Origin: Paenibacillus flagellatus
GTDB taxonomy: Bacteria; Bacillota; Bacilli; Paenibacillales; NBRC-103111
DNA length: 64,000 nt
Assembly (NCBI RefSeq): GCF_003217775.1
Contig: NZ_QJVJ01000017.1
Coordinates: 1 to 64,000, forward strand
Direction of reading: 5' to 3'
Part shown: positions 18,541 through 27,057 of the stretch, piece by piece
Position numbering within the stretch: the stretch's first letter is position 1
Layout of the letters: each line of letters begins with the position of its first letter
The notes under the pieces: generated by a model
Told to the model about the DNA's origin: nothing
The model's input: the letters and a program-made list of their open reading frames with translations, nothing else
Databases searched by the model: none
Program-made: the position numbers and the translations under genes

Positions 18541-18586
18541 ACACGAACGAACGAGTTCAATTCTACTCGTTTGTTCGTGTTTTTTT
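18541..18586 (+). terminator. terminator of hemL
   Basis: ACACGAACGAACGAG pairs with CTCGTTTGTTCGTGT (15 bp, one G-U) around a 10-base loop, followed by six or seven T. Confidence 0.93.
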
Positions 18587-18669
18587 ATCGCGTTGCCCGA
18601 TAATGAACGATTTATGCCGCCTTTCCGTTCAAGGAACCGCTTACTTTTCAGAAAATTAGCTCCACCGGA

Positions 18670-18698
18670 TTGTACGATCCGAAATTTCGTGTTATGAT
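18670..18698 (+). promoter_or_regulatory. SigA-like promoter with no recognised gene downstream
   Basis: TTGTAC (18670-18675) and TATGAT (18693-18698) with a 17-base spacer. The 250 bases after it (18700-18949) hold no gene I can recognise, and a second promoter lies closer to gltB. It could give a long gltB leader through the tandem repeat or a small RNA. Confidence 0.5.
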
Positions 18699-18949
18699 CA
18701 TTAGTATCGATTTACCCCCCCACGCCGTTTCGCCCTCACGGGCGACGGCCGGGCGCATCCGGCTCCTTTCTCGAACGAAGCGCGTTTTCGGCCCCCGGCC
18801 GGTCCGAAACCGATTCGCTTCCCCCGCCCTGAGAATACGCGGATGCCGCTCGCAATCGGCCATGCCGACCCGCATGATCGCAAGTTATTTTGGTACCGAC
18901 GGCCGGAACCCGATCGTTGAGAGACGTCTTTGACGTTTTTCATAAACAC

Positions 18950-19205
18950 CCAAAACCATTAACCTAAACCATCTTTTATACCTTTAACCTTAAACCATTG
19001 AAACCAAAAACCATTGAAACCAAAAACCATTGAAACCAAAAACCATTGAAACCAAAAACCATTGAAACCAAAAACCATTGAAACCAAAACCATTGAAACC
19101 ATAAACCACTGAAACCAAAAACCATAAACCCTTAAACCAAAACCTTTGAAACCAATCCGCCGAAACCATAACCTTTTGAAACCAAATCCCAATCCTTAAC
19201 CCTTT
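18950..19205 (+). repeat. AC-rich tandem repeat, 16-bp unit
   Basis: The core CCATTGAAACC occurs at 18995, 19011, 19027, 19043, 19059 and 19075 (exact 16-bp steps) and at 19090 (15-bp step), with unit CCATTGAAACCAAAAA. Degenerate copies extend on both sides (AAACC, TTGAAACC, ATAAACC). The plus strand is almost free of G, and the minus strand is a run of GG-T/A-rich blocks. There are no unique spacers, so it is not a CRISPR array. Open frames through it on the minus strand merely repeat Phe/Trp/Gly codons and are not genes. Confidence 0.95.
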
Positions 19206-19252
19206 CCAACGAACGAACGATCCGATGGAACTTTTTAACCGATGCGATCGGT

Positions 19253-19281
19253 TTGAAATCATGCGACAATAACCGTATAAA
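19253..19281 (+). promoter_or_regulatory. SigA promoter of gltB
   Basis: TTGAAA (19253-19258) and TATAAA (19276-19281) with a 17-base spacer, about 110 bases upstream of the gltB ATG and immediately downstream of the AC-rich repeat. Confidence 0.65.
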
Positions 19282-19333
19282 CGATGAATCGAACCTGCCC
19301 GAATCGCCTCGCGGCGTGCTTTCCCAACCCTAC

Positions 19334-19381
19334 AAGGAGGTGCAGTAGGCCGGTTCTATTCAAGCATAGGCAATAGCCGGC
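19334..19381 (+). promoter_or_regulatory. strong Shine-Dalgarno followed by a hairpin before the gltB start
   Basis: AAGGAGGTG (19334-19342), an almost full-length anti-SD match, lies about 50 bases before the gltB ATG and has no start codon at normal distance. Between them GCCGG/CCGGC plus CTATT/AATAG form a hairpin (19349-19381). Folding would bring the SD to about 18 bases from the ATG. The gltB ATG has no SD of its own. Confidence 0.55.
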
Positions 19382-19392
19382 TGAAAAACGCT

Positions 19393-22300
19393 ATGAACGA
19401 AATCATGATCAACGAAGGTCGATTCCAAGACCTCTTAAAAACCGAGCACGACAGCTGCGGCATTATTTGCATTATCGAAAAAGACGGCCACCCGTCCCGC
19501 GACAACATTCGCAAAACGATCGAAGCGCTCGTGAAAATGGAGCACCGCTCCGGCTTCATCGACGGCGAAGGCGACGGCTGCGGCATATTGACCGACATTC
19601 CGCGCGCACTGTGGGCGAAGCGTCTGCAAGACGCCGGCCTGTCCGCCGATCTCGCGCACGACCCGCGCTTCTCGATCGCGCACATCTTCATTCCGCGCAA
19701 GCTGGATCAGTCGGTCGCCGAAATTCAAACGATCATCCGCTCGATGTTCCAAGAGCGCGGCATCCGCATCCTGATCGAGCAAGAAGCGCAGACGGACAGC
19801 AGCGTTCTCGGCAAAAGCGGACGTCTCGACGAGCCGTGCTTCTGGCAGGTGGCGGCCTTGTGCGAACAAGGGGATGTCGTCGTCGCCGACCATCTGTTCG
19901 AGCTGCACGTGGCGATCGAGGATCGCTTCAACGTTCACGTCGCTTCGCTCAGCAACGTAACCGCCGCCTACAAAGTCATGGGCGCGGCGAGCATTTTGCC
20001 GAAATATTTCAAAGACACGCAGGATCCGCTGTTCGCCGCTCAAGTGACGATCGGCCATAACCGGTACTCGACAAATACGCTGTCGAACTTTTTCCGGGTG
20101 CAGCCGTTCTCCCTGCTCGGCCACAACGGCGAAATCAACACGATCAAGAAAATGCGCTACGAGGCCGAAATGGTCGGCGTCCCGCTCGTCGACGGCGGCA
20201 GCGACTCGCAGGACATGAACCGGACGATCGAAACGTTCATCCACCGGTTCGGCATGAGCCTGTTCGAGGCGATGGAGCTCGTCTTCCCGCCGATTCATAA
20301 CGAAATCAAGCTGTTCCGTCCGGAGCTTCAAGACTTGTATATGTATTATCGCCAAATTTGGGGCCACTATGCCCAAGGTCCGGCCGGCATCGTCTCCCGT
20401 TACGGCAACGAGTGCATCTTCAGCGTGGACGCGCTCGGTCTGCGTCCGGTATGGATGGTCGAGAGCGAAACGTCGCTCTACTTCTCGTCCGAGCAAGGCG
20501 TCATCACCGTGGACGAAATGGTCGCCGAGCCGAAGCCGATCGCCCCGGGCGAAAAAATCGGCGTCGTGCTGACGAACGGCCAGCCGGTTCGCGTCGTGCC
20601 TTATGCCGAAGTGCAAAACGCCGTTCTCGAGCGCACGAAGAAGCGTATCGGCATCGAAGGGATGCGCAAGCATCTGGCGTTCGGCAAGACGGATGCGGCC
20701 GTTCAACCGTTCGCCAAAGTGGTTGCGACCGACAACGTGTACAGCGCGTTCGGCTGGGACCGCGACGGCATCCAAATGATCGAATCGATGGCGCAGACGG
20801 GCGCCGAGCCGATCCGTTCGCTCGGCCACGATTCCGCTCACGCCGCGATCCATTGGGAGCGTCAAAACATCCCGGATTTCATCAAGGAAAGCGTGGCCGT
20901 CGTCACGAACCCGGCGATCGACCGCGACCGCGAGCAGGAGCACTTTTCGACCCGCGTCGTCATCGGACGCCGCCCGTCCGTGTACGGACAGCCGAACGAA
21001 TCGGCCCGCTTCGAAATTATGGCGCCGATGGTGCTCGAAGGCGAGAACGGCATCGGCTCGCAGGAAGAGATCGGCCATATGTCGCTCGAGCAGATTATCG
21101 CCGAATGCCGCAAGCAGGGCGATGACGCGGTCGCGACGCTGTCGGTCACGTTCAAGCGCGGCACTTCGCTGAAAGCCGCCCTCGACCGTCTTGCGGAAGA
21201 AGCGGTAGCGGCCGTTCGGGGCGGAGCCGTGTTGGTGCTGCTGGACGACGCGAACGCGCACCAGGACGACAATCTGTGGATGGACCCGCATCTCGCGATT
21301 TCCAAAATCGACATCGCGCTGCGCGCCGTCAAGCTGGGCTCCGGCGACAACCTGCGCCGCCACGCTTCGATCGCCGTCCGTTCCGCGGCGATCCGCAACC
21401 TGCATGACATCGCGCTTGCCTGCGGTCTCGGCGCGGAAATCGTCTCGCCGTACATCCTGTTCGAGACGGCCGCCGCCAAGGAAGGCGCAGCCTCGGCGCG
21501 CAAAGTGCTGCTGACGCTGCAAAAAGGGCTGGAAAAAGTCATCTCCACGATCGGTACGCACGAGCTGCGCGGCTACACCCGCTTCTTCTCGGCGATCGGC
21601 CTCAAGCCGGAGCTGGCCGAAGTGCTCGACATCGTCAACTACTTGGGCAGCGACAAAGCCGGCACCGGCTACGCCGAGCTGGAGAAGGACGCCGAAGCCC
21701 GCTATGCGGACTTCCATAATCCGAAGGCGAAGGCGGCCAAGAACTTCCGCTTCTTCCAACGGATGTGGAAAGCGCTCGGCGACGCGGCTTCGGGCGAAGC
21801 GCCTTACAGCGAATACCGCGACAAGCTTCAAGAGGAAGAGAAGAAAAATCCGATCTCGATCCGCCACGTGGCGGAGTTCGATTTCGCCAAATCCGGCAAC
21901 AAGCCGCTGGATCCGTCCGACGTCGACATCTCGGTCGGCCAGCACAGCTTGCCGATGCTCATCTCCTCCATGTCGTTCGGCTCGCAGAACGAAACCGCGT
22001 TCCGCGCTTACGCGGAAGCCGGCGAGCGTCTGAACATGGTGACGATGAACGGCGAAGGCGGCGAGATCAAAGATATGCTCGGCCGCTATAAGCGGACCCG
22101 CGGCGCGCAAGTCGCTTCCGGCCGTTTCGGCGTAAACGTGGAGCTGGCGAACGCGGTGGCGTTCCTCGAAATCAAGATCGGCCAAGGCGCGAAGCCGGGC
22201 GAAGGCGGTCACCTGCCGGGCTCGAAGGTAACGGCCAAAATCGCCGCCGCCCGTAACGCGACGATCGGCTCCGATCTGATTTCGCCGTCGAACAACCACG

Positions 22301-23934
22301 ACATTTACTCGATCGAGGATTTGGCCCAGCTCATTTCCGAGCTGAAGGAAGCGAGCGGCCGCAAAGCGCAAATTATCGTCAAAGTTCCGGTCGTACCGGG
22401 CATCGGCACGATCGCGGTAGGCGTAGCGAAAGCCGGCGCCGACGTCATTACGCTCTCCGGCTTCGACGGCGGCACGGGCGCGGCCCGCGTCCACTCGCTG
22501 ACGCACGTCGGCTTGCCGACCGAGATCGGCACGAAGCTGGCGCACGTCGCCCTGATCGAAGCGGGGCTCCGCCATAAGGTCGAGCTGTGGTCCGACGGCG
22601 GCATGAAGTCCGGCGCGGACGTCGTCAAGATGATGCTGCTCGGCGCGAACCGCGTCGGCTTCGGCAGCATCGCGATGCAGGCGATCGGCTGTACGACTTG
22701 CCGCGGCTGCCATCTGGACACGTGCCACGTCGGTATCGCGACGCAAATCGATTCGATGGAGGAAGCGGAGGAGAAAGGCTTGCGCCGCTTCGTGCCGCGC
22801 CAATTCGATCTCGCCGTCGACTCCCTCGTCCGTCTGTTCGGCGGAATGGGCGACGAAATCCGCGACATCGTGGCGAAGTTCGGCTTCAAGAGCGCGCAGG
22901 AGCTCGTCGGCCGCTCCGACCTGCTGCAGCAGACAGCCCATCTCGAGCGCATCGACTTGTCCGATCTGCTTCGTCCGGCTCCGCTGTCGTTCCTGCAGGC
23001 GGCTCAAGCGCATGCGGAAGCGGCTGCCGCGGTATCGTCGGATATCCGCATCGCGGCCGGCGCGGAAGGACAGGAGTTTTATCCGGATTCGCTGTCGTAC
23101 AACAAATCGGTCGAGCGCAGATGGTCGAAGATCGACGCCGAATCGCGCATTATCGGCACCCGCTTCTCGAGCCACCGCGTCCGCGACCGGTTCGACGGCA
23201 GCTACGACAAGCTGCCGGAAGCGTCGCTCGTCCTGACGGACGGCTCCGTACCGGGCAACGGCCTCGGGGCGTTCAACGCCCGCGGCGTGAACATTACCGT
23301 TCACGGCGGCGCCGAGGACGGCGTAGGCAAAATGTCGCTCGGCGGCAAGGTCGCCATCCTGAAAGCACCCGGCAAGCACGGCGTCTACATCGACGGCTCC
23401 GTCGGCAAGTCGTTCTGCTACGGCGCGCAGAAGGGAACGTTTATCGTCCAAGGCGGCGCCGACTCCCGCGCCTGCATCCGGCTGTCGGGCGCCGACGTGA
23501 TTTTCGGCGGTGAAATGACGCAGCCGCTGCAAGACGAGCTCGGTTCCATCGCGAGCCGCGCGAACCTGAAAGGCTTCGCGTTCGAGTACATGACGAACGG
23601 CCGCGCCGTCGTCATGGGCGATCCGGGTCCGTGGATTTGCGCGGGCATGACCGGAGGCGTCATTTACCAGCGCCTCGTGCCGGAGATGGGACTCGATACG
23701 AAGGCGATCGAGCGCCGCGTCGCCAAAGGCGCGAAGGTCAGCATCCAGCCGCTCGGCCCGCAAAGCCGTGCCGACCTGACCGAGCTGCTCGGCGTATACC
23801 GCCAAGAGCTGCAAGCGTCCGGCCAGACGGAAGCGGCGGCGAAGGTGGACGCGCTGCTCGGCGATTTGGACGCGAACTTCGTCCGCATCTCGCCGGTAGG
23901 CATGCAAGCGGACCAATCGGTCGCGACGGAATAA
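19393..23934 (+). CDS. gltB: glutamate synthase large subunit
   Basis: A 1513-residue enzyme forming glutamate from glutamine and 2-oxoglutarate. Order of domains: class II glutamine amidotransferase with nucleophile C22 in EHDSCGI (exposed after propeptide removal), central domain, FMN-binding synthase domain with the 3Fe-4S cysteines C1100, C1106 and C1111 (C-x5-C-x4-C) and a C-terminal GXGXG domain. There is an extra Cys at 1103. No gltD small subunit lies next to it, so the electron donor (a distant GltD or ferredoxin) is open. The ATG at 19393 gives a family-typical propeptide but lacks its own ribosome binding site. A terminator follows, so it is monocistronic. Confidence 0.95.
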   Translation: MNEIMINEGRFQDLLKTEHDSCGIICIIEKDGHPSRDNIRKTIEALVKMEHRSGFIDGEGDGCGILTDIPRALWAKRLQDAGLSADLAHDPRFSIAHIFIPRKLDQSVAEIQTIIRSMFQERGIRILIEQEAQTDSSVLGKSGRLDEPCFWQVAALCEQGDVVVADHLFELHVAIEDRFNVHVASLSNVTAAYKVMGAASILPKYFKDTQDPLFAAQVTIGHNRYSTNTLSNFFRVQPFSLLGHNGEINTIKKMRYEAEMVGVPLVDGGSDSQDMNRTIETFIHRFGMSLFEAMELVFPPIHNEIKLFRPELQDLYMYYRQIWGHYAQGPAGIVSRYGNECIFSVDALGLRPVWMVESETSLYFSSEQGVITVDEMVAEPKPIAPGEKIGVVLTNGQPVRVVPYAEVQNAVLERTKKRIGIEGMRKHLAFGKTDAAVQPFAKVVATDNVYSAFGWDRDGIQMIESMAQTGAEPIRSLGHDSAHAAIHWERQNIPDFIKESVAVVTNPAIDRDREQEHFSTRVVIGRRPSVYGQPNESARFEIMAPMVLEGENGIGSQEEIGHMSLEQIIAECRKQGDDAVATLSVTFKRGTSLKAALDRLAEEAVAAVRGGAVLVLLDDANAHQDDNLWMDPHLAISKIDIALRAVKLGSGDNLRRHASIAVRSAAIRNLHDIALACGLGAEIVSPYILFETAAAKEGAASARKVLLTLQKGLEKVISTIGTHELRGYTRFFSAIGLKPELAEVLDIVNYLGSDKAGTGYAELEKDAEARYADFHNPKAKAAKNFRFFQRMWKALGDAASGEAPYSEYRDKLQEEEKKNPISIRHVAEFDFAKSGNKPLDPSDVDISVGQHSLPMLISSMSFGSQNETAFRAYAEAGERLNMVTMNGEGGEIKDMLGRYKRTRGAQVASGRFGVNVELANAVAFLEIKIGQGAKPGEGGHLPGSKVTAKIAAARNATIGSDLISPSNNHDIYSIEDLAQLISELKEASGRKAQIIVKVPVVPGIGTIAVGVAKAGADVITLSGFDGGTGAARVHSLTHVGLPTEIGTKLAHVALIEAGLRHKVELWSDGGMKSGADVVKMMLLGANRVGFGSIAMQAIGCTTCRGCHLDTCHVGIATQIDSMEEAEEKGLRRFVPRQFDLAVDSLVRLFGGMGDEIRDIVAKFGFKSAQELVGRSDLLQQTAHLERIDLSDLLRPAPLSFLQAAQAHAEAAAAVSSDIRIAAGAEGQEFYPDSLSYNKSVERRWSKIDAESRIIGTRFSSHRVRDRFDGSYDKLPEASLVLTDGSVPGNGLGAFNARGVNITVHGGAEDGVGKMSLGGKVAILKAPGKHGVYIDGSVGKSFCYGAQKGTFIVQGGADSRACIRLSGADVIFGGEMTQPLQDELGSIASRANLKGFAFEYMTNGRAVVMGDPGPWICAGMTGGVIYQRLVPEMGLDTKAIERRVAKGAKVSIQPLGPQSRADLTELLGVYRQELQASGQTEAAAKVDALLGDLDANFVRISPVGMQADQSVATE

Positions 23935-23962
23935 TCGATCGGAACGGGAACATGCATACGAA

Positions 23963-24000
23963 AAGCCCCCGGGCGTCGCAGACGCCTTCGGGGGCTTTTT
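23963..24000. terminator. bidirectional terminator between gltB and a lipoprotein gene
   Basis: AGCCCCCG-GGCGTC-GCA-GACGCC-TTCGGGGGCT, a long two-part stem flanked by AAAA on the left and TTTTT on the right, so it can end transcripts from both sides. Confidence 0.88.
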
Positions 24001-24021
24001 CGCTCAGCGGTTCGAGCCGCG

Positions 24022-24324
24022 TCAATGATGAATTTGCCGCATCGAGTTCGGCTCGACGATGTTGTCGTCCTGCCGCGTCGGCGGGTTGCCGCCGTTCGCA
24101 TCGCCGGGGCGTATATTTTGCTGCGCCTTGTAGTCGTCCTCCGGGGACGTGCCGCCTTGCGGAATATTCGTGTTGACGCGGTTTTCCAAATACCGTTCGT
24201 CCTTCATGCCGCGCTGGTCCTGATCCGGCTTTTGCTGCTCCTGCATCCGGTAGTTCGACTGCCGGCAGCCGGCCATCGTCAATGCCAGCAGCGCCGCTGC
24301 GACCGCGGTCGCCCATCTGTTCAT
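24022..24324 (-). CDS. small predicted lipoprotein, function unknown
   Basis: A 100-residue protein. The N terminus has two charged or polar residues, a hydrophobic stretch and the lipobox LTMAGC, so it should be a lipid-anchored surface protein. The rest is hydrophilic, rich in Gln, Asn, Asp and Pro, and has no recognisable domain. The ATG at 24324 follows AAGGTGG at five bases; a GTG at 24333 is a less likely start. It is transcribed divergently from the HAD gene. It could be a spore or envelope lipoprotein, but nothing in the sequence proves this. Confidence 0.75.
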   Translation of the reverse strand: MNRWATAVAAALLALTMAGCRQSNYRMQEQQKPDQDQRGMKDERYLENRVNTNIPQGGTSPEDDYKAQQNIRPGDANGGNPPTRQDDNIVEPNSMRQIHH

Positions 24325-24365
24325 GCTGTCCACCTTCTTCCTGCGCCAATATTTACGAAATCTTC

Positions 24366-24395
24366 TTTAGGATGTCCCGGAAAACGTGTTACAAT
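24366..24395 (+). promoter_or_regulatory. candidate promoter of the HAD phosphatase gene
   Basis: TTTAGG (24366-24371) and TACAAT (24390-24395) with an 18-base spacer, about 55 bases upstream of the ATG. Confidence 0.5.
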
Positions 24396-24448
24396 TGAAC
24401 TTACTTTACCCGACACAAGAAGCACTCAAGCAGGGAGGCGAACGCACC

Positions 24449-25186
24449 ATGAGAAAACAGACGATTTTATTCGATTTGGACGATACGCTCATCCATTGCA
24501 ACAAATATTTCGACGACGTCCTCGATCAATTCGCCGATCTGATGACGACCTGGTTCAACGGCTTTTCGCTGCAGGCGGACGAAATCAAGCGCAAGCAGTA
24601 CGAATTCGACTCGGCGGGCGTCCATAAGCTCGGTTTCGTCGCCGATCATTTCCCCGATTCGCTCGTTCAGACGTACGACCACTATACGGCCGTAACCGGC
24701 CGGGAGCCGAGCGAGACGGAGCGCAAGCGGCTGTACGATTTGGGCAAGAGCGTTTACGAGTTTCCGGACATCGAGCCTTATCCGAATATGGCGGAGACGC
24801 TGGAGCATTTGAGGGTGCAGGGGCATGAGCTGTTTCTGTATACGGGCGGCGAGTCGGCGATTCAGCATAAGAAGGTGAAGCAGATGGGACTCGACGCCTT
24901 TTTTGGGGACCGGCTGTTCGTCTCCTCGCATAAAACGACGGCGGTGCTCGAGTCGATCTTGTCCAAGCATCGCTTCGACCGCGCGAAGACGTGGATGATC
25001 GGCAATTCGCTGCGGACCGACGTGCTCCCGGCTCTCGAGACGGGCATTAACGCGATCCACATTCCGGCGATTACGGAATGGCAGTTCAACGTGATCGACA
25101 TCGACGTGAAGCCGAAACGGGCGTTTCTTCGTCTGCCGAAGCTGATGGACGTGCCCCCGGCGATCGAGCGGTACAGCTTGGTTTGA
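24449..25186 (+). CDS. HAD-superfamily hydrolase (phosphatase)
   Basis: A 245-residue cytoplasmic protein. Motif I is FDLDDTL with the nucleophile D9 and acid D11, motif II is the Thr in LFLYTGG, motif III the Lys near QHKKVKQMG, and motif IV the Asp region MIGNSLRTDV. The helical cap lies between motifs I and II (C1 type). The substrate is unknown. The ATG at 24449 is chosen for GGGAGG eleven bases upstream; an earlier in-frame ATG at 24386 overlaps the candidate promoter. Confidence 0.9.
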   Translation: MRKQTILFDLDDTLIHCNKYFDDVLDQFADLMTTWFNGFSLQADEIKRKQYEFDSAGVHKLGFVADHFPDSLVQTYDHYTAVTGREPSETERKRLYDLGKSVYEFPDIEPYPNMAETLEHLRVQGHELFLYTGGESAIQHKKVKQMGLDAFFGDRLFVSSHKTTAVLESILSKHRFDRAKTWMIGNSLRTDVLPALETGINAIHIPAITEWQFNVIDIDVKPKRAFLRLPKLMDVPPAIERYSLV

Positions 25187-25221
25187 TGAGGGAAGCGAAG
25201 CGAGAAAGCTTCGTTGAGAGT

Positions 25222-25272
25222 GAAAAAAGGACCGGAACCGACAGTTTTCCCCTGTCGCTTTCGGTCCTTTTT
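25222..25272. terminator. bidirectional terminator between the HAD gene and eda
   Basis: AAAAAAGGACCG...CGACAG and CTGTCG...CGGTCCTTTTT form a long stem around a short loop with A and T runs at the two ends, serving both convergent genes. Confidence 0.88.
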
Positions 25273-25304
25273 GGCTTCCGACGTCCTGTCGCCTCCGGGT
25301 CCCT

Positions 25305-25970
25305 TTACCCCCGCTTCGCCTCGCGGTACGCCGCCATGTACTGGGCCGCCTTCTCCGCGACGAGCGCGTAATTGCCCGTCTTCACCGCCTCCGACGTCAA
25401 GTCGGAGCCGATGCCGACGGCGATCGCGCCCGCCTTGATCCATTCGCCCAGGTTGGCGAGCGAGACGCCGCCGGTCGGCATGATGTTCGCCTGCGGCATC
25501 GGCCCTTTGATCGCCTTGATCATCGAAGGCGAATACAGGTTGCCCGGGAACAGCTTGACGATGTCGACGCCGAGCTCGAGCGCCGCCTGGATTTCCTGAA
25601 CGGTCATGACGCCCGGCATGACCGGCACGCGGTACCGGTTGCACAGCGTCACCGTCTGCGGATTGAGCGACGGTCCCACGACGAACTCGGCCCCGCTCAG
25701 GATGGCGGCGCGAGCCGTCTCGGGGTCGAGCACGGTGCCGACGCCGATGATCGCGTACCGGTCGCTTCCCGGCTGCGCGCTCGAATAGCGGGACGCCAGC
25801 TGCTCGATCGCCCGCAGCGCGAACGGGACGGTCATCGTCACTTCGATGACCTTGATCCCTCCCGCGATCGCCTGCTCGGCCATGGTCACGACTTCCTCCG
25901 GCGTATCGCCCCGCAATACGGCGACGACGCCTTCCTCTACGATTTGCTGCACCAGCTTTATTTTTTTCAC
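25305..25970 (-). CDS. eda: 2-keto-3-deoxy-6-phosphogluconate / 4-hydroxy-2-oxoglutarate aldolase
   Basis: A 221-residue class I aldolase that cleaves KDPG to pyruvate and glyceraldehyde-3-phosphate. The Schiff-base lysine is K139 in DIVKLFPG, the catalytic glutamate is E43 in KVIEVTMT, and the PTGGV phosphate-binding segment is present. It is the last gene of the kduD-kdgK-eda operon, which takes 2,5-diketo-3-deoxygluconate from pectin or hexuronate breakdown to central metabolism. It ends just before a strong terminator. The 91-base gap from kdgK holds no other feature. Confidence 0.95.
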   Translation of the reverse strand: MKKIKLVQQIVEEGVVAVLRGDTPEEVVTMAEQAIAGGIKVIEVTMTVPFALRAIEQLASRYSSAQPGSDRYAIIGVGTVLDPETARAAILSGAEFVVGPSLNPQTVTLCNRYRVPVMPGVMTVQEIQAALELGVDIVKLFPGNLYSPSMIKAIKGPMPQANIMPTGGVSLANLGEWIKAGAIAVGIGSDLTSEAVKTGNYALVAEKAAQYMAAYREAKRG

Positions 25971-26061
25971 GTTCGATTCTACCTTTCCGTTTCCGTCATA
26001 TTCGGTCCGTCCCGTTTATGCTTCTCACGCTCGGCATGCGGTAACTCCCAGGCTTCCGGCA

Positions 26062-27057
26062 TTACCGCTCCACGTGCGTTTCGTTGTTCAGCGCGGCTTG
26101 GACCTCCGCCCACGTCGGCAGCCCTTCCCAGTCGCCCGCCGCCTGCACGACCATCGAGCCGATCAGGTTGCCGATCCGGACCGCTTCCGCATGGGAATAC
26201 CCTTTCAGCAGGCCGACCAAAAATCCGGCGCAAAAGCCGTCGCCCGCCCCGACCGTATCGACGACACGCTCGGCCTTGAAATACGGCACGGACGTGACGT
26301 TCCCGTTCTCGACGAGAAACGTCCGGTCGTCGCCGCCCTTCACGACCGATACCGCCTTCAGCCGGGAAAGACGCGAGACGATCTGCTCGAAATCGTCGGT
26401 TTCGTACAGCAGCTTCAGCTCGTCCAGTCCGGGTAGAAAATAGTCCGCCTCCTCCGCCAGCGCGAGCAGAACGTTTCTCGCCTCCGCCGCGGACCACAGC
26501 TTCAGCCGCAAGTTCGGATCGAAGCATACGCGTACGCCGTGCTTGCGGGCGATGCGGATCGCCTCCCGGACCGTATCACGGCACGAATCGCTCAAGGCCG
26601 GGGTAATCCCCGTCACATGAAGCAGCTTCGCCCCCGCGATATACGCCTCGTCCAGCTGATCCGGGCGCATGAGGCTGGCCGCGGAATGCTTCCGGTAATA
26701 AAACACCGACGACTTGCCGTTCACGACTTCGCGGATGATGAGTCCGGTCGGCGCCCCGTCGACCAGAGCGGCGCGGGAGACGTCCACGCCTTCGCCGCGG
26801 ATCAGCTTGAGCGCGTAGCGGCCGAGCGGATCGCCGCCCAGCTGTCCGCACCAGCCGCTCCGGTGGCCGAGCCGGGCTATGCCGATCGCGACGTTGCTCT
26901 CGGCGCCGGCGATCGACTTCTCGAAATGGGCCGAATATTCGATCCCTTTCGCACCGGTCGGCATCATCAATCCCATCGATTCGCCGAACGTGACGACTTC
27001 CGGCGCTTCGGCCGCTTCGGCCGTCCGTGCAACGTTATCACGGTTCGGGCTCATCAT
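26062..27057 (-). CDS. kdgK: 2-keto-3-deoxygluconate kinase (PfkB family)
   Basis: A 331-residue sugar kinase. It shows the PfkB N-terminal GESMGLMMP region and C-terminal DTVGAGDGFCAGF motif with the catalytic Asp. Family members phosphorylate KDG to KDPG, the substrate of the next enzyme, Eda. The start (ATG at 27057, or the adjacent ATG at 27054) overlaps the kduD stop (ATGATGA), so translation is coupled. Its place between kduD and eda makes the KDG kinase assignment secure; PfkB sequence alone could not separate it from fructokinase. Confidence 0.93.
   Translation of the reverse strand: MMSPNRDNVARTAEAAEAPEVVTFGESMGLMMPTGAKGIEYSAHFEKSIAGAESNVAIGIARLGHRSGWCGQLGGDPLGRYALKLIRGEGVDVSRAALVDGAPTGLIIREVVNGKSSVFYYRKHSAASLMRPDQLDEAYIAGAKLLHVTGITPALSDSCRDTVREAIRIARKHGVRVCFDPNLRLKLWSAAEARNVLLALAEEADYFLPGLDELKLLYETDDFEQIVSRLSRLKAVSVVKGGDDRTFLVENGNVTSVPYFKAERVVDTVGAGDGFCAGFLVGLLKGYSHAEAVRIGNLIGSMVVQAAGDWEGLPTWAEVQAALNNETHVER

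Noticed and set aside
18950-19205. CRISPR array
   Set aside because: The unit is tandem at 16-bp steps with no unique spacers of normal length, and there are no cas genes.
18959-19262. Minus-strand frames encoding FNGFWFQWF-like repeats
   Set aside because: They are simple translations of the tandem repeat without SD or promoter.
19435-23916. Antisense open frame of about 1490 codons opposite gltB
   Set aside because: It is the mirror of a real gene at high GC; it is rich in Arg/Ala/Asp/Val/His, has no SD or promoter, and gltB has clear catalytic motifs.
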